From Rhynochetos jubatus (taxonomy: Eukaryota > Chordata > Aves > Eurypygiformes > Rhynochetidae): a stretch of DNA of 64,000 bases. Of this stretch, positions 39,664-51,100 are shown piece after piece (within the stretch, counting starts at the first letter, position 1; each line of letters starts with the position of its first letter). Position numbers and translations under genes: made by a program. The stretch is taken from assembly GCA_027574665.1 (NCBI GenBank), contig CM050652.1, positions 9,900,589 through 9,964,588 of the forward strand, given 5' to 3'. Under the pieces are notes generated by a model. It was not told the origin of the DNA. It saw only the letters and a list, made by a program, of their open reading frames with translations, and did not search any database.

Positions 39664-39960
39664 GATCACAGCATCTAGGGATGGAAAACAACTTATACAT
39701 CATCCGGTACACCTCCCCAGCCGGGTAGGGTAGCCTAGTTAAAAATGACCCAAATAACATGCCTTTAACCACATCCCGAGCCAGCCAGTCAACTGTCTAA
39801 CTCATCCGGCTGCCACGATGCTTTCCTTGATTTTTTTTTTTTTTTTTTTTTTTTTGATACCCTGTTTCATAGCTCCAGCCTCTCATTTTGAATTCAGCTC
39901 AGCTCTGGCGAGGGAGTGAACCTCCCTTGCCTGAGGACAGCTTTCCACATTTGTACAGAC
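39664..39960 (-). mobile_element. Probable ancient CR1 relic (antisense) split by a T25 tract
   Basis: GATCACAGCATCTAGGGATGG, then ATCATCCGGTACACCTCCCC and AGCCGGGTAGGG, follow the layout of an antisense CR1 3' end but with many changes. The T25 run at 39831-39855 interrupts it, and CAGCCTCTCATTTTGAATTC plus CTTGCCTGAGGACAG follow. Assignment of the part after the T-run is uncertain. Confidence 0.5.
39831..39855 (+). repeat. T25 homopolymer
   Basis: Twenty-five consecutive Ts inside a probable old CR1 relic. It is the longest homopolymer in the window and is likely length-variable. Confidence 0.95.
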
Positions 39961-40458
39961 AGTTGCTCGCCTCCTGTTTATGCTTCTATCTTGTTACTGT
40001 TCTTTTGAATTGAGGAAATTTCTGTATATGAAATTACTGTATCAGCCAACACAGCCTTAGGATTGAATTTTTGATGTTCTTCTCACATCTGGCAATACTA
40101 TTGCACTTCTGTTTCACAGATGTAAAACTGGATTTTCAAGTAGTTATTCTAATGACTGTAACCATTGATTTTGTTACTGGAACAATGTCAAATGACTATG
40201 AAGATGGCAGTATCTTAGCAGATGAAAGTAATACTTGTCCATCCGTAATAATGATATTAATGATCTTAACAGATCGACAGATTTCTCTGAGATAAAGTAT
40301 TCAGTTTTCTAGTTGTAAAATAGACTGAGACTCCTCTCTCATTTCTTCAAGGTTGTAATTTAAGAGATTAACTTAATGCTGTTTGATACCCTGTCCAGAG
40401 TTTTCTTGAAAGATGAAGTTGTTGGCTCTTCAATAAAGAAAATGTAGTAAAACCTCTG

Positions 40459-40527
40459 CTTTGTTTTTTGGTTTATTTTCTTTCCTTTTTCTTTTTTCTT
40501 TTCTTTCTTTCTTTTTCTTTTTTTTTA
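40459..40527 (+). repeat. Polypyrimidine (T/C) tract with CTTT/TTTC units
   Basis: About 70 bases of almost pure T and C apart from a few Gs near its left end, with short TTTC repeats near 40500. Simple-sequence DNA. Confidence 0.85.
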
Positions 40528-41100
40528 ATTTAAATGAATGTGTTGGTGGTTCAAAGTCATCTAGACAGATGTTAAAAGTGAAATCCCATGATAATGACTT
40601 CATGAAAATAATAAAGCAGGTGGGAAAAAAAAATGTTTATGGTGTAAGGAACACCCAAGTTCTGAATGCAAAGCCATATATTTTTGTTTCAAGTACCGCA
40701 CAGCGAAGGACAGTAAGTCAATCAGACAAGAGCTTCTCTTACTGAGATATTACCAGCCATGAGGCAGCATGGTTGGGTGTGCTTGTGGTAAAGCAATTAG
40801 AAACGCAGCAATGTATTGGTTTTGTTTTCTCCTTTGAAAGTGATGATCTGGTTAATGCTGGGATTTCTAAAGACCTCAAGGGAAATAGATTGTTCAGTTC
40901 CCACAACGTTGAGCACCTCATTCCTCTGAGAGGTTTTGTACAGAAACTGAGAGGTTCAAGATCTCCCGTGCTTCCCAAAGCTGTCTCTGGCTACAGTGAG
41001 GTCAGCCACTGCTCACCAGGAATTGTTGCAAAATGCTGGGGATTTGTGCGCCTCAAAACTCAGCATCACAGTACCTAAACGTTAGCTGCCCGACAACTGT

Positions 41101-41190
41101 AAAGGGATTCAGAGAAGGACATACAACTACCAACGTCTTCAAACCAAGGAGAGAACTAATGCTTTAACCACTGTGACACTGTGGCATATC
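41101..41190 (-). mobile_element. Weak tRNA-derived SINE relic (antisense)
   Basis: GAGAGAACTAATGCTTTAACC-ACTGTGACACTG resembles the antisense tRNA head of old SINEs ('tgctttaaccactg'). Upstream similarity is poor. This is a low-confidence call. Confidence 0.25.
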
Positions 41191-44100
41191 AGCTAAGCTT
41201 CTTTCTGTATTGCAGTTGAACACAGACAGCTCACTTCCAAGCATGCTCCATATTAGATGCCCCAAAATGTGTCTTTAGATTTCCTTCGGTTTTTGGACCC
41301 ACACTGCTGTCACAAGAAATCCAATTCTTCCTGAAAGCAGATTACATCCCACTGATGAAAATCACAGTATATATGAGTTCTTGCTCTCTGCTTTTGGGAT
41401 CTTCATGGTGTACATCTTCCGCTAATAGGTGCAAGTGAAAATATAAACTAACTGTAGCCCAGGACTTGCATCCAGACTGATGATGTCATCACCTTGTTCA
41501 AGTAGGAATGTGGAATCCATTAGCGGGCAATAAAACTGGAACTGATTTCCAAATATTTTGCATCAAAATGCATTTGCAGCTTTAAAACCTGCAACAGATT
41601 TGTGGTCAAAATGGTTTATTTTTTACAAATGCTTTCCATTTCACCTTTAAGATGATAATTAGATTAGAAGTTGGCTGTAGGCTTCAGACAGAAAATTTGT
41701 AGTTTTTATGTGTCTGATCAAGGGAAGTAAATTTTTGTTTACAGCTGACTCTGATGATGGCCAAACCACTTTATTCTTGTGTAGATAAATTAATAGTTAA
41801 GAACTGAAGCAATCAAATGGCACCTTTAAGGCACAAAATTTCATTTTTATATAACTACTGTTTTGATTGTTGGCTTTTTTCTTTTTTAAATAGTGAAGAA
41901 TCAAGAAGCAATCAATTGAAAACAAAAACTACACATTATTTACATTATTTATTATGGATAAGAAAGGGCATCATTACATTTTAATAAAATACATTCCTCA
42001 TCCTGAGCTAATAGGAAATATCTGATAGCCAAAATTGCTTAATATTAGACTTTTGACCATTACATTTTTATTTCCTGCTCAGTGATCACTACAAAATATG
42101 ACATGCCATATTTCATCTCCAACTTCAACAAACAAGTAACTGTTTCTTTTTTTTTTTTTTTGTCTTTGAAAGAATTCAGTAATTATTTAGTAGCAAAAAT
42201 ACCATCAAAAATACATTCCCTTAGAGAAATCAGTAATTTGATTTTCATCCATAACTAACCGCACAGATTGCTGTGACCCATGTACTAATCGTAAGTCAGG
42301 CACATGGAGTTGATTTCAGGAATAAGATACGCTGATATGCCATTTTTTTTAGTGCAACCTATAAAGTATTCCCTTAAGAGGTCTGCATTTGAAGAAAGAA
42401 ACATTTATTTCACCTGGGTTTTATAGGTTAACCAAAGTAGCAATCTATGTCCCAAGTAGTATTGACATTCACCTGTAAGTAGTCATAGAAATGACATTAC
42501 TTCAAACAACAATGTTCCAACGACAGTATGTTTCAATATTTACCTGTCAAAACTGAGTCTTTATGGAATTAAAAGGAATGTAATTTAGTAGGGATTTCTT
42601 TTTCTTCTTCCAGAACATTAATTTAACATGTAATTTTGTGGCTAGTTTGAAATAGAGGTTCATGTTCAGTCAGACTCTTTTGCCTAATGAATATTGTCTA
42701 AATTTTATCTTGGATCAAAGAGAGAGTGCTCTGTGTATAAAACAAGAGAAGTAACACTTTCCCATCCTGGAGACATTACATATAAACACATCCACTTTCA
42801 CACAGTGGTTAGGATCCAACTCTTGCAGACAAAAGCAAAGACCTAAAATATTTCTAATGTGAAAATTCCATATGAGGACCTTTATTATTATTTCCTGTTA
42901 TTTCCCTGTATCAAACAGGATCTGGCAGCATTCTTCTGCTATCAGTTAGCATATCCTTATGAGGGTCAGTGGGGTCATCCAAGCAGTGATTCTGCTCCCT
43001 TCGTTAGGAGAGAGCCCACAAGATATTATTGAATAATTACTCACCTGTTGGATCAGCTTTTTCATGTTCTTGTTGTGTCTTGTCAGCACGCTTACTTAAC
43101 GTGTCCACAGAATATTTTATGGGTTGATTGGAGTTACGAGGCTGTAGTACCTGCACCTTGACGATGACGAGCAGTTGTGTGTTACTGTTTCTTCCAGTAC
43201 TGCTGATGCAAGAAAGCCAGTTACCACTTTGTCATGGAAACAGGAGCAGACATGAATTCCCACCTCAAAGGCAGAGATAAGACAGAGATAACAATTACAT
43301 GATATATAGATCTTTTCTTCATCTCCTACATCTGTTGTAAGGATTTCTGTATGATAGAAAGCTGACATTGTCAGTAGGAACTGCTATGCCCAGTGGATAA
43401 GTTGTGACCTAAAATAGTTTTACCAATGAAGTACTGTAAGAGAAGAAGTTCTTTAAGTAAGTGTCTTTTAAGGCTCTGTCTATTAAATAAATGAAGATAT
43501 GGTTACCTGTGCAATACAGCTACCACAGGTTATAGTTCTAATGCAAGTACAGGCATCTAACTTCAGTGAAAGCCACACAGCTTTTCTCAGGGTTGCATGC
43601 CTTCTTTTGATCTGCAAACATAGTCCAATAAAGAAAGAAAGAATTCCTTCCGTGGCACAGTGTATTGTCATCAGAAGAAGGAGGCAGTCTTGTAACTTTT
43701 AAACCTAGATTTAAGTTATGGTTATGGCAATTCTTGGACCACCCCAGCTTTAACTTTTCTAAACACTTCATTTTGCTTCATAGTTATAATGTTTAGAATT
43801 TGTTACTGGTGCTAGTAGCTGCAGATCTACTTATTTATATCGTGCTCCTGAGTTTACATTTCACTCTATCAGTTAAACTTAAACCAGTTCACACAATATG
43901 TCAGAAGCATTTTGTGTTGGAGTGTTTAGGTTTACAGGCTCAATGACTTCATTAGAATTGCTCTGTGTCTGCAGTGGCTGTAGCAAATCAAACCATGGTT
44001 CACAGACTTTGTATAGCAGTTCACAATTAATTTGTAGTTCTTTTAATGGACTTCTTTACTGTACATAAAGAATGCAAATGTACACAACAACCTTTTTTTT

Positions 44101-44555
44101 TCCCCTTTTTTTATTAAAATAACCTGTCATCTTCCTCTTTGGGACAGTGTAATTATAGGGATTCTACCTCAGCTATCAAATACAGGATTTGCATTTGAAT
44201 TTTCAAATACTCCTAATAGGTTTCCAGGCATGATTTTTTACTTATTTGTCAGCATTTACTTAACTGGAGATTTTACTACTGAAGCAAACCCAGGTTTGAA
44301 AGAGGTCTGTTGTGTTGGCTTATTAGTAGAAAATAAGCAGTAAACCCACCTTGTTTACTCTTCAGAGACCCATTACTATAGTACATGTGGACACCACAGC
44401 CCTGGGGCACCTGTGTTTGTACTCATCTAAGACCGAATCCTAATATTTGAACATCTTTGTTGCCCTCCTTCTACCTGCTATTTAAAATCCTTTAGGAGGA
44501 AGTCTTTCAAAACACTCCTTGAGGCAAGACCGTACGCCTATTTAATTGAATAATT

Positions 44556-44610
44556 TTGCTGAGGCAAAGAGCTTGACTGCCTTGCCTGAGGCTGCATGTT
44601 TCTCTTGACT
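44556..44610 (-). mobile_element. Weak MIR-like SINE relic (antisense)
   Basis: TTTTGCTGAGGCAAAGAGC, TTGACTGCCTTGCCTGAGG and CTGCATG resemble the antisense MIR core (gaggcacagagaggttaagtgact, cttgcccaaggtcacac). Only about 55 bp aligns by eye. Confidence 0.3.
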
Positions 44611-44869
44611 TGAAACTCTCTGTACCTCTCCACTACTTGCTTTGCATCACAGCTTGTTGTGTAAGGGCGTAAGGCTTGCAATCCTTCAACAGCAATTTGA
44701 GAAAAATGGAGGATTCGCCCTGTAAGAACATTAACTTTTCTTAGGAAAAAAATCAGTCGTCTCCTGCATATACCAATATGTAAATTTCCCCATTCTCTTC
44801 TATCCTGTTAGGTCTCTTTCCAGGGCAGGCATCTTTCCCCATGTTCAGCAGCCATTCCCAGCTTTCCCA

Positions 44870-45010
44870 TGCCGGCACCTTTTGCTGACAGTCAAAGCCT
44901 TAATGTTGAGCGTCAGCTCCAGCTCCTGACTCTGCGCCTTCGCTCCGCAGCCCTTCCCTTGGCATGCAGGGGAAGGAGCCGGAGGCACCCGCACAGCCCA
45001 CCCTGCTTGA
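44870..45010. promoter_or_regulatory. CpG-enriched patch 3 kb upstream of SEMA3E ATG
   Basis: About seven CpGs (GCCGGCAC, GAGCGTC, TGCGCC, TTCGCTCCGC, GCCGGAGG, CCCGCAC) fall within about 140 bases, in a background where CpG is rare. It is too short for a formal CpG island. It could be a distal promoter, enhancer or unmethylated element. The 60-codon ORF over it has no recognisable features. Confidence 0.3.
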
Positions 45011-47766
45011 GAATCAGATTTCAGACAAAAAAGCTTTGTTCTTGGGCATAAATATGAAAATCAGCTTGTTCGGGTATTTCTGACTCTACTGGAGCTCCAG
45101 CCCTGGGTCACGTTGTGTTTGTAGGGAGCCAAGGAGCTGTGTAATGGCTGGGGATATGTGGGGTCAGAAACGCGTGTGAGTGCATGTAAGCTCATGTTGG
45201 CGGGGAATTGCCCTTATTTGTACGTATGTCTTGTTTGAATAGACCAGCTGCACCCTACGTCTTATCTAAATACAAAATAATGCCCACGGTTTCCAGCAGC
45301 TTCCTTGTCCCTTCCACCCCTCCACGTTCCTCTTCCCCAACTGGAAAATGAAACCAGAACTTTAAAGTTGGAGAAATTGTTCTAAACTTGTCCCACTAAC
45401 TTTTTGGTACCATTTCAGGATACCTGAAGTCTAACTTCTAACTTCTAGTCTGTGGGGCATTTACAATCTTTGCTGCAACCTGGGGAAATTAGTAAGACCC
45501 TACTACAACTTCAAGAGGAGATCTAGAGAGAGGCAAGATTTTAGGTGTTGCACTTATGTTTGTTTTATTCACTGTTTAGTTATCTCACATTTTTTTATAT
45601 CCTTTCTGAAAATCCATACATTAAATTAGAACTAGTGTTTTTTCCATATCAGGATCCTTTAAAGAAAAAATTCCTTTTAGACTATCTCAGAATCAGAAAT
45701 GTTTAAATTATGTTTAACTTACGTTGAGAAAGAATGACTCAGAGAATCCTGTTAATTTAATTTTTTTTTTTTTAGGAAAAATGCGAATATTTCAATAAGA
45801 ACTCATATCATATCGAGAATCATATCAAAAGACAAATAAAAATTTTAAAAGAGCCTTCACTAACCTCAACAGGCACCAGATCGTGCTCATTTACAACAGA
45901 TTTTAATGGTCAAACACAGAACATTTGTACATTTCAGTACTACAGAAAGGTGCCAATAATAATAAACCCATTGGGTAGATGATAAACTCGTCCATGCTGA
46001 GGTCAGTGCTTGCAGGCAGAGCCTACATACATTCTCCACTGACAATGTCTCAAATACACATGCTGAGCTACTGCCAGACAGCCGGCACATCAGCTTAAAA
46101 TTCAGTGCAACCGTCAGTTGTGTGCAAGAAATGGAGCAAATAGCTGTGTGATTTAGCTCTTGCTCCTGTGGTTTATCTGCTGTTGGCACAGTTTCCAGCT
46201 GATTTAAAGCAAGCCCAGGTATGGGTATGTGACTTGATGTTGCAGAACTAGCAGGTAGACATGACCTCCTCCCCGCTCCGGATTATACAGCCTCCAGGAG
46301 TCCTTGGGCGCTCTCATGATTTACTTCTGTCTTTTCACCAAAGTTGCAATTTTTTTTCTGTCCTAGTAGTTCATATTTTTTATTCCTCTTGAACAGATCT
46401 GTCTTCTCCCCTCCATGTATCCTGCTATTACAATTATTAGCATTTCACTGTATTATTGTACTGGGTTCTTTTCCATTTGCTAGCACACAGAAATTTCTTA
46501 TTAAATCTTTATCTCCATATATTATCTTTTTTTGGCGACCAAACTTGTTTCAGTGTATTATTGTCAAATGCATATATGATTTTTCATCTTTCTTTCTTTG
46601 TGAATCTTTTTCTGTATAAAACAATGAGACCTATAAAGACTTAACATGACTTTGATGCTGCCTCCCATTAAAAAAAGTGCAATAGTTAATGACCAAAATG
46701 CACATCACAAAATTCTAAATGATTCTATGCATGAGATCTTAATTACAGAGAACTTTATTCCATAATTAATGACTTCCAGACATGGATCTATAGCCTTAAT
46801 GTATAAAAATTTGGTTCTTGCCACAGGTGAATCTTTAAGTTACAAATTATGTGACAAAGAGATTAAGTTTTCTGGTATATGTTAGTTGCAATATAGGTGG
46901 TAGCTGCTTGACACTTGTAAATCTGACGCTGCTTATCATGTTATCACAGTTTTGCTTGGTTTTTTTTTAATACTGCTCAATCCTACAGGCATCTAGTCAG
47001 ATAAGTAATTTTACTGATAGACCTTTATAGATAAACCTAGGGTTCCAGATTTACAAACTTAAAATGTAATGAGGAGAAGTCACAGTGTAAAAACCAAAAA
47101 AATCAAAAAAGCTGAACCTGCTTCTTTAAAGCAATAAAGGATATATAACTGGAATCTTTTTATTCTGATCCACATAGTAGCATGCTGTTTAATGACTCTA
47201 AGTGATAATGTACTTAAATAGTTAATTCAAGGGTTAATCCTCCTCTAAAACTGAGCTGGAAACAAAAGCTGAAATGACTTTTTGAAAGGGAGGGACGGGA
47301 GGAATTCTGACCCTTCTCCTGATGCTTTAAATTGTGAAACCACGAAGCAATTGAGGAATCAGTGCACGGCACGTGGATTAAAATGCTTCCTAGAAGCAGC
47401 CAGTACTGTACACTGCCTCAACCCTCGCTGAACTTTCTCAGTAAATAGAGCAGGCTGACAGCCCGGCTTTCCCGCTGGGTGGATCCTGCAACTCCAGGAG
47501 GGAATGGCACTTCTTGTTTTTAATTAGCAAAGGTGAAAGGTGAATTAAAACTAGCTGTTTGGCAAGTCAGAGCAAGGGGCTGAGTTCTGAAGAGCACCAA
47601 GGAGGAGGGTGCTTTCTTCTTTTTTTTTTTTTTTCCCCTCCCTCCTCTGAATGAATTGCCTTGCAGGAGGGATGGAAAATACAGCTTCTTCCTGAATCCA
47701 CTGGCAGTTACTAAAGAGAGCTCAAGACACAACACTGCAGAGTAACGCCTTGGAATGTCCTCGCAC

Positions 47767-47774
47767 TTTATAAA
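47767..47774 (+). promoter_or_regulatory. TATA-like box, possible SEMA3E core promoter
   Basis: TTTATAAA lies about 250 bases before the SEMA3E ATG, in a region with few CpGs. If it is used, transcription would begin near 47800. A CACGTG E-box sits upstream at 47370-47375, and a poly-T/C-rich tract at about 47618-47650. The call rests on motif and position only. AT-rich DNA gives such matches by chance, and the promoter could be elsewhere. Confidence 0.25.
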
Positions 47775-47826
47775 CAATTATCCTAGGGAGGGAATATTTT
47801 TACATGACATTTGCACAGCTTGACAA

Positions 47827-47838
47827 ATGGCTAGCTGA
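47827..47838 (+). other. Minimal upstream ORF in putative SEMA3E leader
   Basis: ATG-GCT-AGC-TGA, a three-codon ORF with A at -3 and G at +4, a strong initiation context. It matters only if transcription starts upstream of 47827. Such minimal ORFs usually allow reinitiation further downstream. Confidence 0.3.
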
Positions 47839-47855
47839 GGCTGTGTGCTTCTCTG

Positions 47856-47930
47856 ATGAACGTTGAATTTCCCATAGAGATACCCCACAAACTGACCAAA
47901 GAGAGAGATCTAACTGCACTGGGAAATTAG
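47856..47930 (+). other. 24-codon upstream ORF in putative SEMA3E leader
   Basis: It starts at ATG 47856 and stops at TAG 47928-47930, 93 bases before the SEMA3E ATG. It does not overlap the main frame, so reinitiation is possible. The peptide has no recognisable feature. It could dampen translation if the leader is transcribed. Confidence 0.25.
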
Positions 47931-48023
47931 AACTGGAACTTGGAGCCTTAAAAAACCCTCACCAAAACAACAAACAAACAGCAGCAGTTAAGTGAAGAGC
48001 ACAAGAATTTGATCTTGGGCAGG

Positions 48024-48138
48024 ATGGCATCTGCCCAGGACCTTTTATTCCTGGCACTATATGGCTTGTTACTAGAGTTACCGACGGGATGTCATGCAAC
48101 AGATACAAGGCAGCCAAGGTTACGTCTGTCACATAAAG
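48024..48138 (+). CDS. SEMA3E: SEMA3E first coding exon (partial gene, signal peptide exon)
   Basis: This exon encodes the first 38 residues of semaphorin 3E, a secreted guidance ligand that signals through plexin-D1 in axon and vessel patterning. The peptide starts MASAQDLL, runs through a leucine-rich hydrophobic core (about residues 6-20) and has a plausible signal-peptidase site after Ala25 (C-H-A|T). It ends PRLRLSHK. The MASA start, the LLEL-TG-H core and the PRLRLSHK end match vertebrate SEMA3E as I know it; SEMA3A differs, having a KLSYK-type end. The ATG at 48024 has A at -3 and G at +4, and an in-frame TAA lies upstream at 47949. The exon ends AAAG|GTAGGT, leaving one base of a split codon (phase 1). 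That fits the next family residue being Glu (G|AG). The remaining exons, carrying the sema, PSI and Ig domains, lie beyond the window. An open frame continuing 17 codons into the intron is read-through, not protein. Confidence 0.92.
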
Positions 48139-51100
48139 GTAGGTCAGTGTGTCAGGTTTTTAAAGACTTTATGCTAATGCAAGTTCATTGACTTCACTGA
48201 AAGTATTGCTTTGGGGTTAAATTATCGTCCTTTCCTGTTCAGAAATCTTGTGAATTGTTTCCTTGTACTAAACTGCATTCATAATTAAGTTTACTGAATT
48301 CAGGAAGATTCAAAGCATTTACAGTGACGATTTTAGGCTACTGAAATATTATTTTAGCTGAAAGTGTGTTAGATTTGCTTGTTATGCTGTCTTAGCCTCC
48401 ATGCTGCAGAAGAGATTTCTGGTCTGTAATGAGAGAAATGGGGAAGATAACCTGGGATCATTGCTGAATAAATATACTCTTATGCATCAAGTAACCCTTA
48501 AACAATTAAATGTCTGTTTCACTTTTAGAATTCTATCTATCTACAAATATAGCTAAGGCAAAAAGACTGAATTCCTGTGCAACCATATGATTCATTTTCT
48601 AAACTAGCAAGTGTCATCACACTATAATTAAAATGACTAACTGCCAGTGTAAGTCTGCTTGCAGTTTAACTGAGTTACTCAAAGAAAAAAATGTTATTTT
48701 TTCTGACACAACTATGTGGAGTACTTACAACTTTGGGTTTTGTTTTAAATTACTTAAGTTTCAGTTTACCTGAAGTGTGAATAATTTTTCCTTAGCCCCT
48801 TCAGTGTATCTCCCTGTTCAGTTCTGGATTGCATATGATTTAAGTTCTTCCCTATGATTTGGGTTTAATGCTGTGCATGTATAAAAATACCCATGCACAA
48901 CCATGACATTTCAGTTCTCTGCAGCAGTACATACATTTGTAGATTATGTACTTAGAAATATATGACAGGCAGTTATTAAAGTAGGAGTGAAAAATGTAAG
49001 TATGCAAGATAAATTGATGATTGGCCAATCAGTAATGTTTTTAAATTACCTCTTATGCAAAGATGAAAAGAAAATGCCTTTTGCTGACATAGTTGGGAAT
49101 GAGCAAATGCTAATTTACTCAAGAACATTTCTGTGGTTATGAAAGTGATAACTAAGCTGCATCAGTGTGAAGTACATTAGAATATCTATTTTAAGTATGG
49201 CTAAAATTTAAGAATAGCACCAGCTACAGCTCCACGTGTAGATGGCTTTAGTCTAAACAAGGTTTAATTGTGTTTTATACAGCAAGCTAAATTACCAATT
49301 ATAAAGAAAGGACAAGCTGAATAGGATAATTGGTCTGAATGTTTTCCTAGAAAGCTATAAGAAATGGGGTTTGCTTTTATAGGGCAGTGAAACACATTTT
49401 AAAGAAAGTAAGATTTGTCATGGAAAGCTGTCTTGTAAGTAAACAATTAAGTGCTCTCAGTGAAATAAATTGTATGATCCCTTTTAATATATGAATCACT
49501 TCTTTTTTAACCTGTCGTTTCAGAGTACAGTAGGAATGATTGACAAATGCTGATTATATAATCCTTTCACATATCTTATTGTTGAAAATGTGCATTTGAA
49601 CATTGATTTATTTCCAGGTATAATTATTAAGGCTATCATGATTTGTTTGCACATGATGGGGTAAGGGAGATGAGAAAACACACTAAAAGAGACAGACCTA
49701 CTGTTATGTTGGTTCAGTACTTCAGCTTAGCTGCCGGTTTTGGCAAGGTCCCCACTATGGTGCTGCGACTATTAACTGCTTCTGTGCTCGCTTGTAGAAG
49801 TAATTGTTTTTCCGCTGGTTGGAATCAGTGTACATTTCACTGCATACTACTTCCATTTTCAGCAGGGAGCCAATAATTTGGCCATAACACATCATAACTC
49901 TGATATGTTCAAGGAGATTTTAAAACACCCATTTCTCACAGAGGGCCAAACCTCCCCTGCCTGATGTCAGTTTGCTCAGATCCAATGACACAGGAAGATC
50001 TGGCCCAAGTAAATTCTCTACCATGAATACACACATCACCATCTTATATTTCACCTTGTACAATACCCTCTCACATTTTTCACACTTACGAAACGTGACT
50101 GATTTTACAAGCTGTGTTGCAGTCAGTGAGTGCATGACCACATATCCCAAGCCAAAGGTTAGTAAAGCATACCTGCCTGCACCCTGGGAACAGCTATTAC
50201 AATCCTCCCAGCCAAAAGAATGTAGCGACCAAGCATGAAGACAATGAGTAAATGTTGTTGCTGTATTCACTAATCAAACAGGAACAGCAGGAGGGTCCCT
50301 CATCTTAATTGCATTTACTGCAGAGAGAGGCTGCTGTGGGTACCAGCTAGGCATGGGGTAATGAGGAGGCGGCAGTGGTACACCCTCTTTAGAAAGCTGC
50401 TCCAGCCTGTCCTGTGAGTTGCCATTTGGTATAGATGATGAAGTCCATACGTGTAAATTTTCTGTGTGGAGTAGCTGTAAATTCAGTTAAAAATTTCACT
50501 GCAAAGACCCTGAAATATGAAAGTAAGTAGGCCCGCTCTCTGCCTCCCTTTGTAACTGTGGATGCCAGTGGTTAATTGGGATTCAGGTCGCTGCAAGATA
50601 GGCCAGTGCTGACTGGTAAGTTAAAAGCTTCTCTGATGAGCTTTACGGACATGAGATTTTTCTGTATTAGAGCAAGTATTTAAAACTGTCTGGTTTAAAA
50701 TCTTGTGACTTTAAAGACCTAAGAGAAGGCTTCCACAAATTAGAAAAAGACACTGATTTTTATAAATTCACAAATTGTCTTTTTTTCTTTAAAAGTGGTG
50801 CTCAGTGAAAGTGTAGGGAACTGACAGTGAATGAGAATGCTTTCACAGCACATGAGGCTTCACCTGCAGCGCACACATGCCTCCAGAACTACTGCAACAA
50901 GATCAGGCCCTAACCCTTGCATAGAGGGGTCACCTGATGGATAGGAATACCACAATCCCCTTGCCAATTAAGGGATATATTGTGCAACTCCTGTTTGACT
51001 CTACGACCATTTGCTCAGTTTCAGTGGGAGTTAATGAAAGTCGTGCATTCTTGAACTACTGTTAAACCTGTCAAGCTAATGCAAACGGTAACGGTGAATT

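Larger units (their letters stand above)
39961..47766. other. Proximal 5' flank of SEMA3E, no gene seen
   Basis: Contains the pyrimidine tract (40459), weak SINE relics, the CpG-enriched patch (44870) and a CACGTG E-box (47370). No clear CR1 lies within about 7.8 kb upstream of the SEMA3E start. Frames reach 101 codons (40773-41078) with no known domain. Confidence 0.6.
47775..48023 (+). other. SEMA3E: Putative SEMA3E 5' leader
   Basis: This is the stretch just before the SEMA3E ATG, with no splice acceptor forced by the sequence. It is inferred to be the 5' untranslated leader; the true start of transcription is not visible. It contains two out-of-frame upstream ORFs, ATG-GCT-AGC-TGA at 47827-47838 and a 24-codon ORF at 47856-47930. 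The 80 bases before the main ATG are A-rich and C/A-rich, with low predicted structure. Confidence 0.45.

Noticed and set aside
48139-48191. Continuation of the SEMA3E frame past 48138
   Set aside because: A good GTAGGT donor ends the exon at the family's conserved position; the tail is intronic read-through.
49920-50270. 116-codon minus-strand ORF in SEMA3E intron 1
   Set aside because: No domain, opposite strand to the host gene, no supporting context.
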